Source: Bin87 sp034423575
GTDB lineage: Bacteria; Chloroflexota; Dehalococcoidia; Lucifugimonadales; UBA3495
DNA length: 64,000 nucleotides
Direction of reading: 5' to 3'
Assembly (NCBI GenBank): GCA_034423575.1
Contig: DAOUIF010000062.1
Coordinates: 4,043-68,042 of the forward strand
Part shown: positions 55,508 through 63,942 of the stretch, piece by piece
Position numbering within the stretch: the stretch's first letter is position 1
Layout: every line of letters starts with the position of its first letter
Notes under the pieces: generated by a model
Seen by the model: the letters and a program-made list of their open reading frames with translations, nothing else
Told to the model about the DNA's origin: nothing
Database searches by the model: none
Position numbers and translations under genes: made by a program

Positions 55508-56254
55508 TTATGTTTGCTGTCGCAGTTGCGCCAATTGCTCACGAAGCCGGGCGACTTCGTCTTCAGCAGCCTGCCGGCCGGCTTCGCTGGCCTGTAATGC
55601 CGCTTCGCTGTCTTGCAGGGCAAATTCGGTTTCCTGGTGGGTCCGGAGCCATTCGCCCGTCGCCGGGTCGTATAGCCGCAGCGTCAAGTCCGGCGCTACG
55701 GATAGATCCAGTCCCAGCGCTGCGCTGTGGGCGCGCAGATTGCCATCGTCGCCGGTCGTCAGCGGCTGCTCCCGGTATTCCGTACCGTCCAGCCTCTCCA
55801 GCACGAGAGCCGGCGTGAAGTAGTCTCCGGTCGGGTCGAAGCGCACGTACTCCGCAACGCCCATGTCGGCGTAGATGCGGCGCTTTTCGGTGGCGTCCCG
55901 CCGCCAGGTTCGGGAAGAGGCGATCTCCATGATGAAGTCCGGGGCGCGGCCCTCCCGCCAGACCAGCCAGGAGTCCCGCGGGTGACGGCTGGTGACGCCA
56001 AAGACGACGAAGACATCGGGCGCTACCCTGACGTCGTTCCGGTTCATCCGGTAGTAGATCAGCATGTCACCGCCGACGTAAACGTCCTCGCGCTCGTGGT
56101 ATCGAACGCGCAGCGTGGAAACGGTTTCAGTCAGGGGCGTGTACTGCGCTTCGGATTCGGCCATGGGTTCACCGTCGGAGGATGAGTACTCGATGGTGAG
56201 ATCATCTACCTCATCCTCGTAAGGAACCTGCACCTTTGGGGGTTTGCTGACCAT
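55508..56254 (-). CDS. Uma2 family (DUF820) endonuclease-like protein
   Basis: A 248-residue Uma2 protein. The PD-(D/E)xK residues are Asp80 (VAPDVFVV), Glu110 (PDFIMEIAS) and Lys124 (ATEKRRIYAD), followed by GVAEYVRFDP. The C-terminal 45 residues form a coiled coil (FALQDSEAALQASEAGRQAA). Uma2 proteins are scattered putative endonucleases, common in Cyanobacteria and Chloroflexota. The catalytic residues all seem intact. Confidence 0.87.
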   Translation of the reverse strand: MVSKPPKVQVPYEDEVDDLTIEYSSSDGEPMAESEAQYTPLTETVSTLRVRYHEREDVYVGGDMLIYYRMNRNDVRVAPDVFVVFGVTSRHPRDSWLVWREGRAPDFIMEIASSRTWRRDATEKRRIYADMGVAEYVRFDPTGDYFTPALVLERLDGTEYREQPLTTGDDGNLRAHSAALGLDLSVAPDLTLRLYDPATGEWLRTHQETEFALQDSEAALQASEAGRQAAEDEVARLREQLAQLRQQT

Positions 56255-56323
56255 CGGAGTAGCTCCAAATGTCTACGGAGGCATCAGGTAACGGTGGCTG
56301 CCGACGACCGTTTCGCATCATCA

Positions 56324-56950
56324 TTATAGGCGAGGCCGGCGCCGGATGCCCAAGGCTACAGCGCTGGCCAGCAGGGTCAGGACGGCGATGTCCATTGGGT
56401 TGTCGTCCGTGTCTGCTGCCGCGGCGCAGGCGCCGCCGCCGGACGTTTCGTTCCCGGGGGTTACTTCCGGCTGCCGTCCCGGGCCCAGCGCCATCAAGTC
56501 CGCAAAAGCCCTCCACGCCGGGGCGGTGCGGCTGCACATCCCGGTGTAACCGTCAGTCGCGTAGACGATATACGTCTGGCCCTTTTTGAACTGGTACCCA
56601 CATGATATTCCACTGTTCTCCGTCTCGACGGCGGTGGTTTCCCGGAGCGGTCCCTTCCAGACCCGGCTGACCCTGAACTCCACTTCCACCGGGTCGGCTG
56701 TCGACAGCCGGTACGGTGAAGTACCCTTGAACTTGATGGACGTCACTTTACCCGCGAACACCGTGTCGGCCCGTTCCAGAGCCTCTGCCGGCGAACCGGA
56801 CGGCGCGCAAAGGCAGGCGTGCGCGGGTTTCGGAGCCAGGAACAAACCCATCAAGGCCAGCGCACCGAACAGAATCGCGGCTACGATGACGAGACTGCCA
56901 CGCTTGGCTTGCAATGACAAAATGGCGCGAGCGGCTCGCGAGGACATCAT
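56324..56950 (-). CDS. Exported NTR/TIMP-like domain protein with C-terminal membrane anchor
   Basis: A 208-residue protein with a hydrophobic signal region (about residues 19-40). It is cut before an N-terminal CLCAP motif (Cys46, Cys48) of the netrin/TIMP-like fold. The fold continues with ADTVFAGKVTSI and VEVEFRVSRVWKG, plus a third cysteine in SGISCGYQF. A low-complexity linker is followed by a C-terminal hydrophobic helix (DIAVLTLLASAVALGIRRR), a sorting-signal-like anchor. Residues 11-21 are encoded by a half copy of the TCATTGCGAG repeat, so the N-terminus is partly repeat-derived. Function unknown; protease inhibition is only a fold-level analogy. Confidence 0.75.
   Translation of the reverse strand: MMSSRAARAILSLQAKRGSLVIVAAILFGALALMGLFLAPKPAHACLCAPSGSPAEALERADTVFAGKVTSIKFKGTSPYRLSTADPVEVEFRVSRVWKGPLRETTAVETENSGISCGYQFKKGQTYIVYATDGYTGMCSRTAPAWRAFADLMALGPGRQPEVTPGNETSGGGACAAAADTDDNPMDIAVLTLLASAVALGIRRRPRL
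56888..56919. repeat. TCATTGCGAG-family half copy inside a coding region
   Basis: A 32-bp segment (begins GACGAGACTGCCACGC, ends GCTTGCAATGACA) matches the right arm of the hairpin copy at 11622-11747 with few changes. It falls in frame inside the start of the NTR-like gene. No left arm remains. Confidence 0.7.
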
Positions 56951-56971
56951 CGTCGCCGAATCACGGCGTTG

Positions 56972-57724
56972 CTATTGCGCGAACAAACCGCCGTCGATCA
57001 CCAACTCACTGCCCGTCATGAAAGAGGATTCGTCGGAAGCCAGGAACAGCACGCCCCAGGCCACGTCCTCGGCTTGCCCAACACGGCCGATGGGCGTCCG
57101 GTCCAGCGACGCCCGCCGCGCCGCGTCGTCCCGCAGCAGCGTGGGCGTGGTCATGGGTGTCTCGATGATGCCCGGGTGCACCGAGTTGCAGCGGATGCCC
57201 TCGGCGGCGTACTGGATGGCCGTGGACTTGGTGAGCAGGCGCACCGCTCCCTTGGTGGCCCCATAGGCCGGCGCCCTCCAGCTTCCGATCAGGCCGGCCA
57301 CGCTGGAGATGTTGATGATGGACCCCCCGCCGGCCTTGCGCATCTCGGGTATCGCCGCCTTGGTGCCCAGGAACACACCCTTGGCGTTGATGTCGAAGAT
57401 GTTGTCCCACAGTTCTTCGCTAGTGTCCTCAATGCCGACCTGCCGGTAGATGCCAGCGTTGTTCACCAGAATGTCCAACTTCCCGAACCGCTCCACGGCG
57501 GTGTTGACGGCAGCGTTCCATTCGTCTTCGCTGGTGACATCCAGCTTCACGAAGACGCACTCGCCGCCGGTCTCGTTAATCTCGGCCTCAAGCTGCCGGC
57601 CCTCATCCTCAAGCACGTCGGCGATGACCACCTTGCACCCCTCACCGGCAAAGAGCCTGGCCTCGGCGGCTCCCTGCCCCCGGGATCCACCACTGATCAG
57701 AGCAACCTTGTTTTCCAAACGCAT
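56972..57724 (-). CDS. Short-chain dehydrogenase/reductase (SDR)
   Basis: A 250-residue SDR with SGGSRGQGAAEAR at the cofactor site, NNAGIYRQVG, the serine strand IINISSVAGL, and catalytic YGATK. It ends SFMTGSELVIDGGLFAQ. It is paralogous to 54743-55489. Its start faces the MFS gene at 58030, and a shared, otherwise empty 305-bp region lies between them. Substrate unknown. Confidence 0.87.
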   Translation of the reverse strand: MRLENKVALISGGSRGQGAAEARLFAGEGCKVVIADVLEDEGRQLEAEINETGGECVFVKLDVTSEDEWNAAVNTAVERFGKLDILVNNAGIYRQVGIEDTSEELWDNIFDINAKGVFLGTKAAIPEMRKAGGGSIINISSVAGLIGSWRAPAYGATKGAVRLLTKSTAIQYAAEGIRCNSVHPGIIETPMTTPTLLRDDAARRASLDRTPIGRVGQAEDVAWGVLFLASDESSFMTGSELVIDGGLFAQ

Positions 57725-58029
57725 GGCAATACCTCAACCCACAAATGCTGCTTGTACTTCGCAACGATTGTAACGTCAGCGGAAAGGTCGTCAAGCGTAG
57801 ATCGACAGGGTGCTGGTTCCGGCGCGGGTTGGGTGAACGAGAACGGAATGGCTCTGGGGCCAACGTTCGGGTTGGGCTATACTAACGTGGCGACATTATC
57901 AAGAAAACGCCGTTGCACGCGCACCGTTCGCCCTGATCTGACCATAGTCTCCGGCGGCGATGGCGGCGACCTATCGAACAAGGAACGGACGACATCGCAA
58001 CGCCTACCGCAGCGACAGGGCGCCGAGAG
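57725..58029. other. Divergent intergenic region, no gene seen
   Basis: This 305-bp space lies between the divergent SDR and MFS genes. A TATACT at 57878-57883 could be a -10 box for the MFS gene, but no good -35 stands at the right distance. I see no repeat, RNA gene or protein-like frame. Confidence 0.4.
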
Positions 58030-59208
58030 GTGAACAAAGCATGGTTCATGGCCGTGCTTGCGCTCACCGTCTACGCCACCATCAGCGCGATCCTGATCGT
58101 TCCGCCGCTCCTGGTGGAGATTGCCACGGACCTGAACATTTCGGTGGCCGTCGCCGGTCAGTTGGCGACCGCGACCTTCGCCGGCTGGGCGGTCATGGGC
58201 ATCTCCGGTGGCCCCCTTTCCGACTCATTCGGCCGGCGCCCGGTTGCCCTGGTCTGTTTGGCAGTTCTCTCGATATCGGTGCTGGCGTCCGCCTTCGCGC
58301 CGAACCTGGAAATCCTGCTGGCGCTGCGAGTTCTGACCGGGCTGGGAGGCGGAGCGCTTCCTCCCAATATCGTGGGGTCGGTTTCGGACGTGATTGCACC
58401 GGCGCGGCGGGCCAGGGCGGTGGGAGCGCTGCTGGCGATTCAAGGGCTGGCTTCAGCCATTACGGTGCCCTTTGTCGCCGTGCTGGCTGACCTGGGCGGG
58501 TGGCAGCTCGCTTTCATCGTTTACGGCCTGACCCTGGCAGTGGGGCTGCTGGCGAACTGGCTGTGGCTCCCGGAGGCCCGAGGGGAGCGGGTTCGCAACT
58601 GGGTATTCTTCTCCAGGTATCGGTCGCTGGTGTCCATGCGGTTTTTCCGCGTCGCCGTGGCGGTCAATATTGCCCAGCGCATCGCCTTCTGGGGCATGAT
58701 CAGCTATTTCGCCGCCTACCTGATCCATACCTACGAGTTGAGCATCGGCTTCGTGGCACTGCCGTTGGCAATCTCCGCGGTGGGGCAAACGGTCGGAAGC
58801 TACTCCGCTTCGTTCGTTGCCAACCGAAGGAGTCGGGCGCTTTTCATCGCTTCCTGCACACTATTGGGCGGAGTCTGCGGTTTCCTGTTGTTCGCCTTCA
58901 ACCTCGGACTCTGGGCATCAGTGGCCGTCGCAGCGGTTGGGACGGGCCTGTTGAGCATAACCTTTCCGGTCTTGGTGGCGGCCAGCACCGAGTATTCGGG
59001 GGAATCCAAGGCTACGGGCGTGGGCCTCATGGGGTTCAGCAACCAGGCCGGAGGGTTCCTGGGAGCCGGCATTGCCGGAGCATTGTTGGCCGGCACCGGC
59101 TACCTGGGAGTGGGCTACCTGTGTCTCGCGGTGTGCATCGTCAGCGCGGTGCTGACAACCCTATTCGGCCGGCAGTTTGGAGAGACAGCGGGTCAGAGCA
59201 AAGCGTAA
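58030..59208 (+). CDS. MFS transporter
   Basis: A 392-residue major facilitator with about twelve transmembrane segments. It has the motif GGPLSDSFGRRPVAL between helices 2 and 3 and a second-half LIHTYELSIGFVALP. It starts at GTG 58030; ATG 58048 is a weaker alternative. It resembles drug-proton antiporter DHA1-type exporters in its first half. It is divergent from the SDR at 56972. Confidence 0.87.
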   Translation: MNKAWFMAVLALTVYATISAILIVPPLLVEIATDLNISVAVAGQLATATFAGWAVMGISGGPLSDSFGRRPVALVCLAVLSISVLASAFAPNLEILLALRVLTGLGGGALPPNIVGSVSDVIAPARRARAVGALLAIQGLASAITVPFVAVLADLGGWQLAFIVYGLTLAVGLLANWLWLPEARGERVRNWVFFSRYRSLVSMRFFRVAVAVNIAQRIAFWGMISYFAAYLIHTYELSIGFVALPLAISAVGQTVGSYSASFVANRRSRALFIASCTLLGGVCGFLLFAFNLGLWASVAVAAVGTGLLSITFPVLVAASTEYSGESKATGVGLMGFSNQAGGFLGAGIAGALLAGTGYLGVGYLCLAVCIVSAVLTTLFGRQFGETAGQSKA

Positions 59209-59319
59209 TAGGGCGCCCACTGCCCGAATGCGCGCGCACGCACCATATTAGCTTCGCTAAGCGCGACTATCTTTGCTCGGCCTCGTCACCCGTCCTGCGC
59301 GCTCCGCTAAAATACGGAC

Positions 59320-59859
59320 ATGTTCATTGTGCCGCGCATAGCCGGCGTGCCATTGCGATTGCTCTCGGTTTTGCGTTGCAATCCGATCCGGATTATGGCG
59401 TTGCTCGCGGTCTCGTTCTCATTGGCCTCCTGCGCCACCGGCCAGCCTGCCGCCGACTTCGCGCTGACCACCTTCGGAGGTGAAGAGTTCCGTCTGTCCG
59501 AGCAGCGAGGGCAGGCAGTTGTCATCAATTTCTGGTACCCATCCTGTCCACCCTGCCGGGATGAGATGCCCGCTTTTCAGGAGGTCTGGGAGGAGTACCA
59601 GGGGCGCAACGTGCGGTTCATCGGCCTGTTCGTGCCCCAGGGGTTCGACACCGAAGTTGAGGCACGGCAGTTCGTCGACGAGTTCGGCTTGACCTTTGAC
59701 TTCGCCACCGACGTGCGGGCGCGCGTGGCCCAGGAGTACGCGGTGCAGTTTTTCCCCACCACTTACTTCATCGACCAGGCGGGGCGCGTGCATCTCATGG
59801 AAATCAGCCGCATGGACGTGGAGCGGTTGATGGACATCCTGGCAGAACTGGAGGGCTGA
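59320..59859 (+). CDS. TlpA/ResA-like thioredoxin-fold lipoprotein
   Basis: A 179-residue redoxin with the catalytic CPPC at residues 76-79 (NFWYPSCPPCRDEM) and the cis-proline segment FFPTTYFID. The N-terminal signal ends in a lipobox, SLASC, with Cys38; a second ATG at 59395 would give a shorter signal. It probably acts outside the membrane as a reductant of disulfides in cytochromes or copper proteins. The next gene overlaps by the TGATG stop-start. Confidence 0.87.
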   Translation: MFIVPRIAGVPLRLLSVLRCNPIRIMALLAVSFSLASCATGQPAADFALTTFGGEEFRLSEQRGQAVVINFWYPSCPPCRDEMPAFQEVWEEYQGRNVRFIGLFVPQGFDTEVEARQFVDEFGLTFDFATDVRARVAQEYAVQFFPTTYFIDQAGRVHLMEISRMDVERLMDILAELEG

Positions 59860-60317
59860 TGGACGCCCTCGGAATCATTCTGCTCATCATCAGGTGGGCC
59901 CATGCGCTGGCGGCGGTGGTCTGGATCGGCGGCAGTCTGTTCATGCTGCTGGCCGGCCGGCCAGCGCTGCGCACCGCTGACTCGGGCGGGCTGGTAGGTC
60001 GCGCGTTGGCGGCAGAGTTCCGGCCCATCGTGGTGACCGCCATCGCCGTGCTCATTGTGTCGGGCGTGATACTGACCGTGGACCGCCTGACCTCGGATGC
60101 CGCCGGCATGGCCTACACGACTGTGCTGGTCGCCAAAATCCTGCTGGCGGTGTACGCTTTCGTTGTCGCCTGGCTCTTGCCCCGACGCCGGGACAGACCT
60201 AACGGTGGCATGGCGGGCGCATTCGCCGGTCCGGCGGCATTGACCATAGCCGGCGTCCTGGTGATCGGCCTTGCCGACGTGCTCACCTGGTTGTTCGAGA
60301 AAGGGTTGGTGGGCTGA
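59859..60317 (+). CDS. CopD-family membrane protein
   Basis: A 152-residue integral membrane protein with four hydrophobic segments. It starts MDALGIILLIIRWAHALAAVVWIGGSLFMLL, where the buried His and Trp-Ile-Gly-Gly match CopD-like domains. It overlaps the TlpA gene by one base and is probably translated with it. CopD proteins move copper, or hold heme in the related four-helix family. The pairing with a thioredoxin-like lipoprotein suggests metal or heme handling at the membrane. Confidence 0.8.
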   Translation: MDALGIILLIIRWAHALAAVVWIGGSLFMLLAGRPALRTADSGGLVGRALAAEFRPIVVTAIAVLIVSGVILTVDRLTSDAAGMAYTTVLVAKILLAVYAFVVAWLLPRRRDRPNGGMAGAFAGPAALTIAGVLVIGLADVLTWLFEKGLVG

Positions 60318-60328
60318 ATTTAGCTGAG

Positions 60329-60559
60329 GTGAAAGCATTGAGAACCGACCTACTGGACATACTGGCTTGCCCGGTTTGCAGGGGCGCGCTGACCCTCGAG
60401 GCGGAGACCATCGCGCCGGACGACGCACCCGACGCCGGCGAAGTCATGACCGGCTCCCTGAACTGCTCAGCCTGCAACGAGGTCTATCCCATCAGCGACG
60501 GCATCCCCAACCTGCTGCCGCCCGACCTGCGGGACGCCGAGGCGGCGGCCGGCCGCTAG
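60329..60559 (+). CDS. Trm112-like zinc-ribbon protein
   Basis: A 76-residue Trm112/YcaR-like protein with DILACPVCRGAL and LNCSACNEVYPISDGIPNLLP. Cys14, Cys17, Cys46 and Cys49 make a zinc site. GTG 60329 or TTG 60338 could start it; the latter has GAGGTG six bases upstream and is the better choice. Trm112 partners activate methyltransferases in other organisms. The C-terminus is short and acidic. It follows the CopD gene closely on the same strand. Confidence 0.8.
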   Translation: MKALRTDLLDILACPVCRGALTLEAETIAPDDAPDAGEVMTGSLNCSACNEVYPISDGIPNLLPPDLRDAEAAAGR

Positions 60560-60575
60560 ACCGAGGACGGAATCG

Positions 60576-61064
60576 ATGGAATACAAGGGCAAAAAGTACC
60601 GAAAACTTTACGCACACCTGCGTAGTCTGCCGTCTCAGGCATGGGAGGCATCATTCGCCGATGTTGAGGCCATTATAGGCGGCAATTTGCCCGCATCCGC
60701 ATGGGACTACTCAGCGTGGTGGGCTAATGACGCAACCTATAGCCAAGGCGCTGCCTGGATCGCTGCAGGATGGGAAACGGCACAGGTGAACATGGACACG
60801 GAAACGCTGCTGTTTCGCAGGAACGACTCTTCGACCCGCCGCCGAACGTCCGACGCTACGTTGCCGGTCCAAGCTGTAGAGTCCGCACCGAATAGGCTGA
60901 ACCTCCACCAAGAAGACCATTCCGTTATGGACATACAATCTGAAACCTCTGGTGGCGCGCTGGCCGCACTGGACCAATTACAGGCGTCACTCGAGGCGCG
61001 CGGAGTGGATCTATCAAGGTGGGCGCGGAACGTACAGGCGGAGCGTCGCGCGATTGATCCGTGA
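60576..61064 (+). CDS. DUF7662-like protein, probable antitoxin of the PIN gene
   Basis: A 162-residue protein. The N-terminal part (KYRKLYAHLRSLPSQAWEASFADVEAIIGGNLPASAWDYSAWWAN) looks like the DUF7662-type domain often seen in defence and toxin contexts. A variable linker follows, then a short helical C-terminus (GGALAALDQLQASLEARGVDLSRW) of the kind that neutralises PIN toxins. GAGG stands eight bases before the ATG. It overlaps the PIN reading frame by four bases at its stop (GTGA). I am confident in the pairing but not in the domain name. Confidence 0.6.
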   Translation: MEYKGKKYRKLYAHLRSLPSQAWEASFADVEAIIGGNLPASAWDYSAWWANDATYSQGAAWIAAGWETAQVNMDTETLLFRRNDSSTRRRTSDATLPVQAVESAPNRLNLHQEDHSVMDIQSETSGGALAALDQLQASLEARGVDLSRWARNVQAERRAIDP

Positions 61065-61436
61065 CAGTTCATCTGGACACCAGCTTTCTCAATCCGGGCG
61101 CTGATACCGGGTTCACCAGAGAACCGTAAATTGCGGGTATGGATTCGCGCCGGCGTTGCTGTAACTGTCAGCGCGGTGGCTTGGGCTGAATTCCTGTGCG
61201 GTCCGTTGACTGCGGACGAGCTTCAATTGGCCGCACGGATAGTTGGACCGCCCCAGGATTTTACGTCCCGACATGCAACCATCGCCGCTCGCCTGTTCAA
61301 CACATCGGGACGACGGCAGGGCACGATGATGGACTATATGATCGCGGCGGTCGCGCTGGGAGCAGGCTCCCAATTCGCGACCGCCAATGAGGGCGACTTC
61401 AGCAGATTTACCGAACAGGGCTTGCAATTGGTGTAG
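61061..61436 (+). pseudogene. PIN-domain (VapC-like) toxin, one frameshift
   Basis: The start GTG overlaps the stop of the upstream gene: VTVHLDTSFLN with Asp6 is the first PIN acid. In the next frame the sequence goes on IRALIPGSPENRKLRVWIRAGVAVTVSAVAWAEFLCGP, with the Glu. Then come RRQGTMMDYMIAAVAL and TANEGDFSRFTEQGLQLV, with the remaining Asp residues. A single extra base at about 61091-61092 joins the two frames into one PIN protein of about 124 residues. As it stands the toxin is broken, or the base is an assembly error. Confidence 0.7.
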
Positions 61437-61447
61437 GCTTGACTCTG

Positions 61448-61984
61448 TCAGCCGCCCGTAAGGATCGCCACCACCTCGGTGGCCAGACCTTCGGCTCGCT
61501 CGCGCAGAGCCGGTCGGTCCAGGTTCTCGATGGGATGGGCGGTGAAGATGGTCGGATAGTCTTCCGCGCCCCACATCTTGGCCATGGCGTTGGCCGTGGG
61601 AATGAACCGGTCGGTGCAAATGGTCGCGGAGGGGAGGCCGGCCTTCTCAACGTGGATTCCGTCGTGCACACTGCACGCGCTACAGCTCCCTCAATCTCCG
61701 ATGGCAACCACCACCGAGTCAACGTTGGCGACCAACTCTTCCATTTCCTTCGGGTCGGCCGGCCGTGACGCGCTGGGCTTGCGGAGCCAACGCACCTCGC
61801 GGATCTCGTAGCGGTTGCGCAGCACCTCGGCCAACTCCTCAAGCAGCACGTCCGCGTTGCGCTTGCTGTCGTCGATCAGACCGACCCGCGTGCCCGCCAG
61901 GGTGGGCAGACGCGGCGCGCCGTCGAAAGGCGCAATGATCGGCTCGGTGACCGGGTTGACCAGTTGGTAGGTTTGGGTAGCCAT
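61448..61984 (-). CDS. UGSC family selenoprotein with in-frame UGA
   Basis: A 178-residue minus-strand frame is interrupted only by a TGA at 61693-61691, codon 98. Reading through it gives GDUGSCSACSVHDGIHVEKA, the exact Sec-Gly-Ser-Cys motif of the UGSC family. The protein then continues with GLPSATICTDRF and FTAHPI. The first 97 residues and last 80 are in one frame and both needed for the fold. AGGAGG lies six bases before the ATG. A 5-bp hairpin begins 13 bases after the UGA. The gene is 31 bp downstream of a 355-residue gene on the same strand. The reaction is unknown; the active Sec next to Cys suggests a redox or reductive step. Confidence 0.88.
61663..61693 (-). promoter_or_regulatory. 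Candidate bacterial SECIS hairpin after the UGA
   Basis: After the UGA come 13 bases, then CGTGC-AGTGT-GCACG (61677-61663), a perfect 5-bp stem with a five-base loop that has G at its second position. The loop lies 18-22 bases from the UGA, within the 16-37-base distance known for SelB-binding hairpins. The stem is short, so it is only a candidate. Confidence 0.5.
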
Positions 61985-62015
61985 GTTAGCCCTCCTGGGA
62001 CGATTCCTGAAGCTA

Positions 62016-63083
62016 CTAAGGTGTTTGCACTTTCCTGGTTACTGCAGTCGAGCCGACTTTCGGACCCCAGCTTGGTATCACCGAGGAGGAGTTGGATTCC
62101 TCGCCGCCGGCGAATACTACCAGAATATCGTCCGGTTCGGGAATAAGGGACACCATTGTGGCCTCGTCGCCCGGTTCCACGTCTCCGCGCAGCACCAAGC
62201 CGCGTTTCAGGTCGGCCACCGAGCGCTGGATGTTGGCGTGCAGGTACTCCCGTACTTGTTGCTTCGTCCAGTCTCGCCACAGGTTGCTGTTTCCGGCGAT
62301 GGTAACCGCCACCTGCCCCTGCCGGATACCCACCGACACGTCTCCCACTGACCCCGAGGTGGACATCGACGTTCCCAAAGAGGATGCCACGTCCGCGATG
62401 GCGTACAGGATGGGCTCGGGCCGTCCGATGGACCGCACTTGTCGGGGTGCCTCGCTGGCGAACACTGTGACCGTGCTGTCGCCGGCGTTGAAACCTCGCT
62501 CCACGTGCAGGGGCGTCCAGTGGGTATCACCCTCAGCCTCGGCGATGCAGTAGGTGTACTTGCCCGGATGTCCGATGACGCTCCGGTCGAACAGGCCGGG
62601 GATGGCGGCGCAGGCGTTCATCAGGATAAGCCGAATGGAGCGGCCGATGGTGCCGTTGGCGCGGTTGCCGGGGCCAAAAAGGTTGTTGCGGCTGTTCAAC
62701 CCGATCTGCTCCCGTATCGGGCCGTTGACGATGCACAGGATTGCCGCGCCGCCCATGCTGGACGACGGCCCGACGAGGTTGAACACCGGGTCCAGCATCG
62801 CCTCGGTGGCGGCCAGGACGACCGGAAAATACTCGGGTATGCAGCCCGCCATCACCGCGTTGGCTGCGGCCTTCTCCACGGTGATAACGCGCCGCCGTTC
62901 CGGCAACTCTCCGATAACGTCTTCGGGACCGCGGCCGGAGTAGCCGATGAACTCGGCCACGCGAACGGTTGTGGGCGGCACCACGGGCAACCCGTCGCTC
63001 CAACCCAATTCGTACCCCTTCTCAATGGCGGAAAGGGCGTCATCCCAAGTGGTGGTGGTTATGTCGGTGAAATTGGTGGTCAC
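62016..63083 (-). CDS. Protein of unknown function, partner of the UGSC selenoprotein
   Basis: A 355-residue protein counted from GTG 63083, which has GAGG eight bases upstream; an ATG at 63122 would add 13 residues. It contains WDDALSAIEKGYELGWSDGLPVVPPT, the conserved-looking GPSSSMGGAAILCIVNGPIREQIG and NACAAIPGLFDRSVIGHPGKYTYCIAEAEGD. It has several cysteines, with no clear metal or cofactor site. No signal peptide is evident. It lies 31 bp upstream of the UGSC gene in the same orientation, so the two probably form one operon and perhaps one enzyme. I do not recognise the family with confidence. Confidence 0.75.
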   Translation of the reverse strand: MTTNFTDITTTTWDDALSAIEKGYELGWSDGLPVVPPTTVRVAEFIGYSGRGPEDVIGELPERRRVITVEKAAANAVMAGCIPEYFPVVLAATEAMLDPVFNLVGPSSSMGGAAILCIVNGPIREQIGLNSRNNLFGPGNRANGTIGRSIRLILMNACAAIPGLFDRSVIGHPGKYTYCIAEAEGDTHWTPLHVERGFNAGDSTVTVFASEAPRQVRSIGRPEPILYAIADVASSLGTSMSTSGSVGDVSVGIRQGQVAVTIAGNSNLWRDWTKQQVREYLHANIQRSVADLKRGLVLRGDVEPGDEATMVSLIPEPDDILVVFAGGEESNSSSVIPSWGPKVGSTAVTRKVQTP

Positions 63084-63171
63084 TTTGATTGCCTCTACCC
63101 GTTGATCTAGTCTGAAATGCACATCGTTTCTGAAATTCGTTGTGGTTGGTCAGCAACGTTCGAAAAGCCAT

Positions 63172-63855
63172 TCAGTTGCATTCCCGATCCAAGCGAGAGA
63201 ATGCCTCATCCAGGCGGCGCACGTCAAATTCCGCTCGGATGGTCTCTCCAGACTCAGCATCCGTCCAAATAGTCAGTACGTCCACTTGACGGTATTTGGG
63301 AATTCTGCTGAGTCCGTCTCCCACGTAAGCACCAAGCGCCGACCTGTTGCGGGACGATGCTCCAGATGAAATCAGCTGCCAACTTTCGGACCGCGGTACG
63401 CCGTCCCCGTAACGCACCCTTACCGGGTGACTCGAGCTATGGAGTGTCCCGTCCGACCGTCGAACCTCGAATGGATCGTCTGACAACTTGGGGCGCTGAT
63501 CGCCCCAATAGAATCGCACTGATCTGTGGCCCGGTATATCGCCCCGGCAATAAATCAACACGTAAATGTCATCAGTACCTTCCGCATACAGAAAGATCGA
63601 GTAACTCGCCTTTCCGGAACTGGTCTCCCATTCGTCCCACACCCACTTGCCGTAAGCGTCCGGTTCCCGGCAGTGTTTTGGGTGCTGCGACAGGGCGTGA
63701 TCCAGGTCTCGGACGTCAAACTCCACCTTCAAAGTATCGAGATTTGTGTTGACCCACACGGTAAGCGTATCCGCCTGTCGTAATTCCTGAATGAAACCGG
63801 CGTGCGCGCCTCTCAAGTACGCTTGCCGTACCAGGGAATATTCGTCATTCCGCAA
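63172..63855 (-). CDS. Hypothetical protein with an internal duplication
   Basis: A 227-residue soluble protein of unknown family. Its N- and C-terminal parts look like two copies of one unit: ELRQADTLTVWVNTNLDTLKVEFDVRDLDHAL at residues 24-55, and KYRQVDVLTIWTDAESGETIRAEFDVRRLDEAF near the C-terminus. Each has the LTVW/LTIW-(K/R)xEFDVR-LD pattern. The middle is rich in Asp, Tyr and Ser. No catalytic motif is evident. Confidence 0.7.
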   Translation of the reverse strand: MRNDEYSLVRQAYLRGAHAGFIQELRQADTLTVWVNTNLDTLKVEFDVRDLDHALSQHPKHCREPDAYGKWVWDEWETSSGKASYSIFLYAEGTDDIYVLIYCRGDIPGHRSVRFYWGDQRPKLSDDPFEVRRSDGTLHSSSHPVRVRYGDGVPRSESWQLISSGASSRNRSALGAYVGDGLSRIPKYRQVDVLTIWTDAESGETIRAEFDVRRLDEAFSRLDRECN

Positions 63856-63942
63856 CCATTGGTGCTAGTTTGAGAAAAAGTTGAAATTGTCATGGAGTTC
63901 CCGCAACCTGCTGGTTGACGACACTCAGCAGCGAGGAACCCC

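Noticed and set aside
61448..61984. Two small separate genes on the minus strand ended by or started after TGA at 61691
   Set aside because: Both halves are in one frame and together match the UGSC family, with TGA exactly at the Sec position, so one selenoprotein is the better reading.
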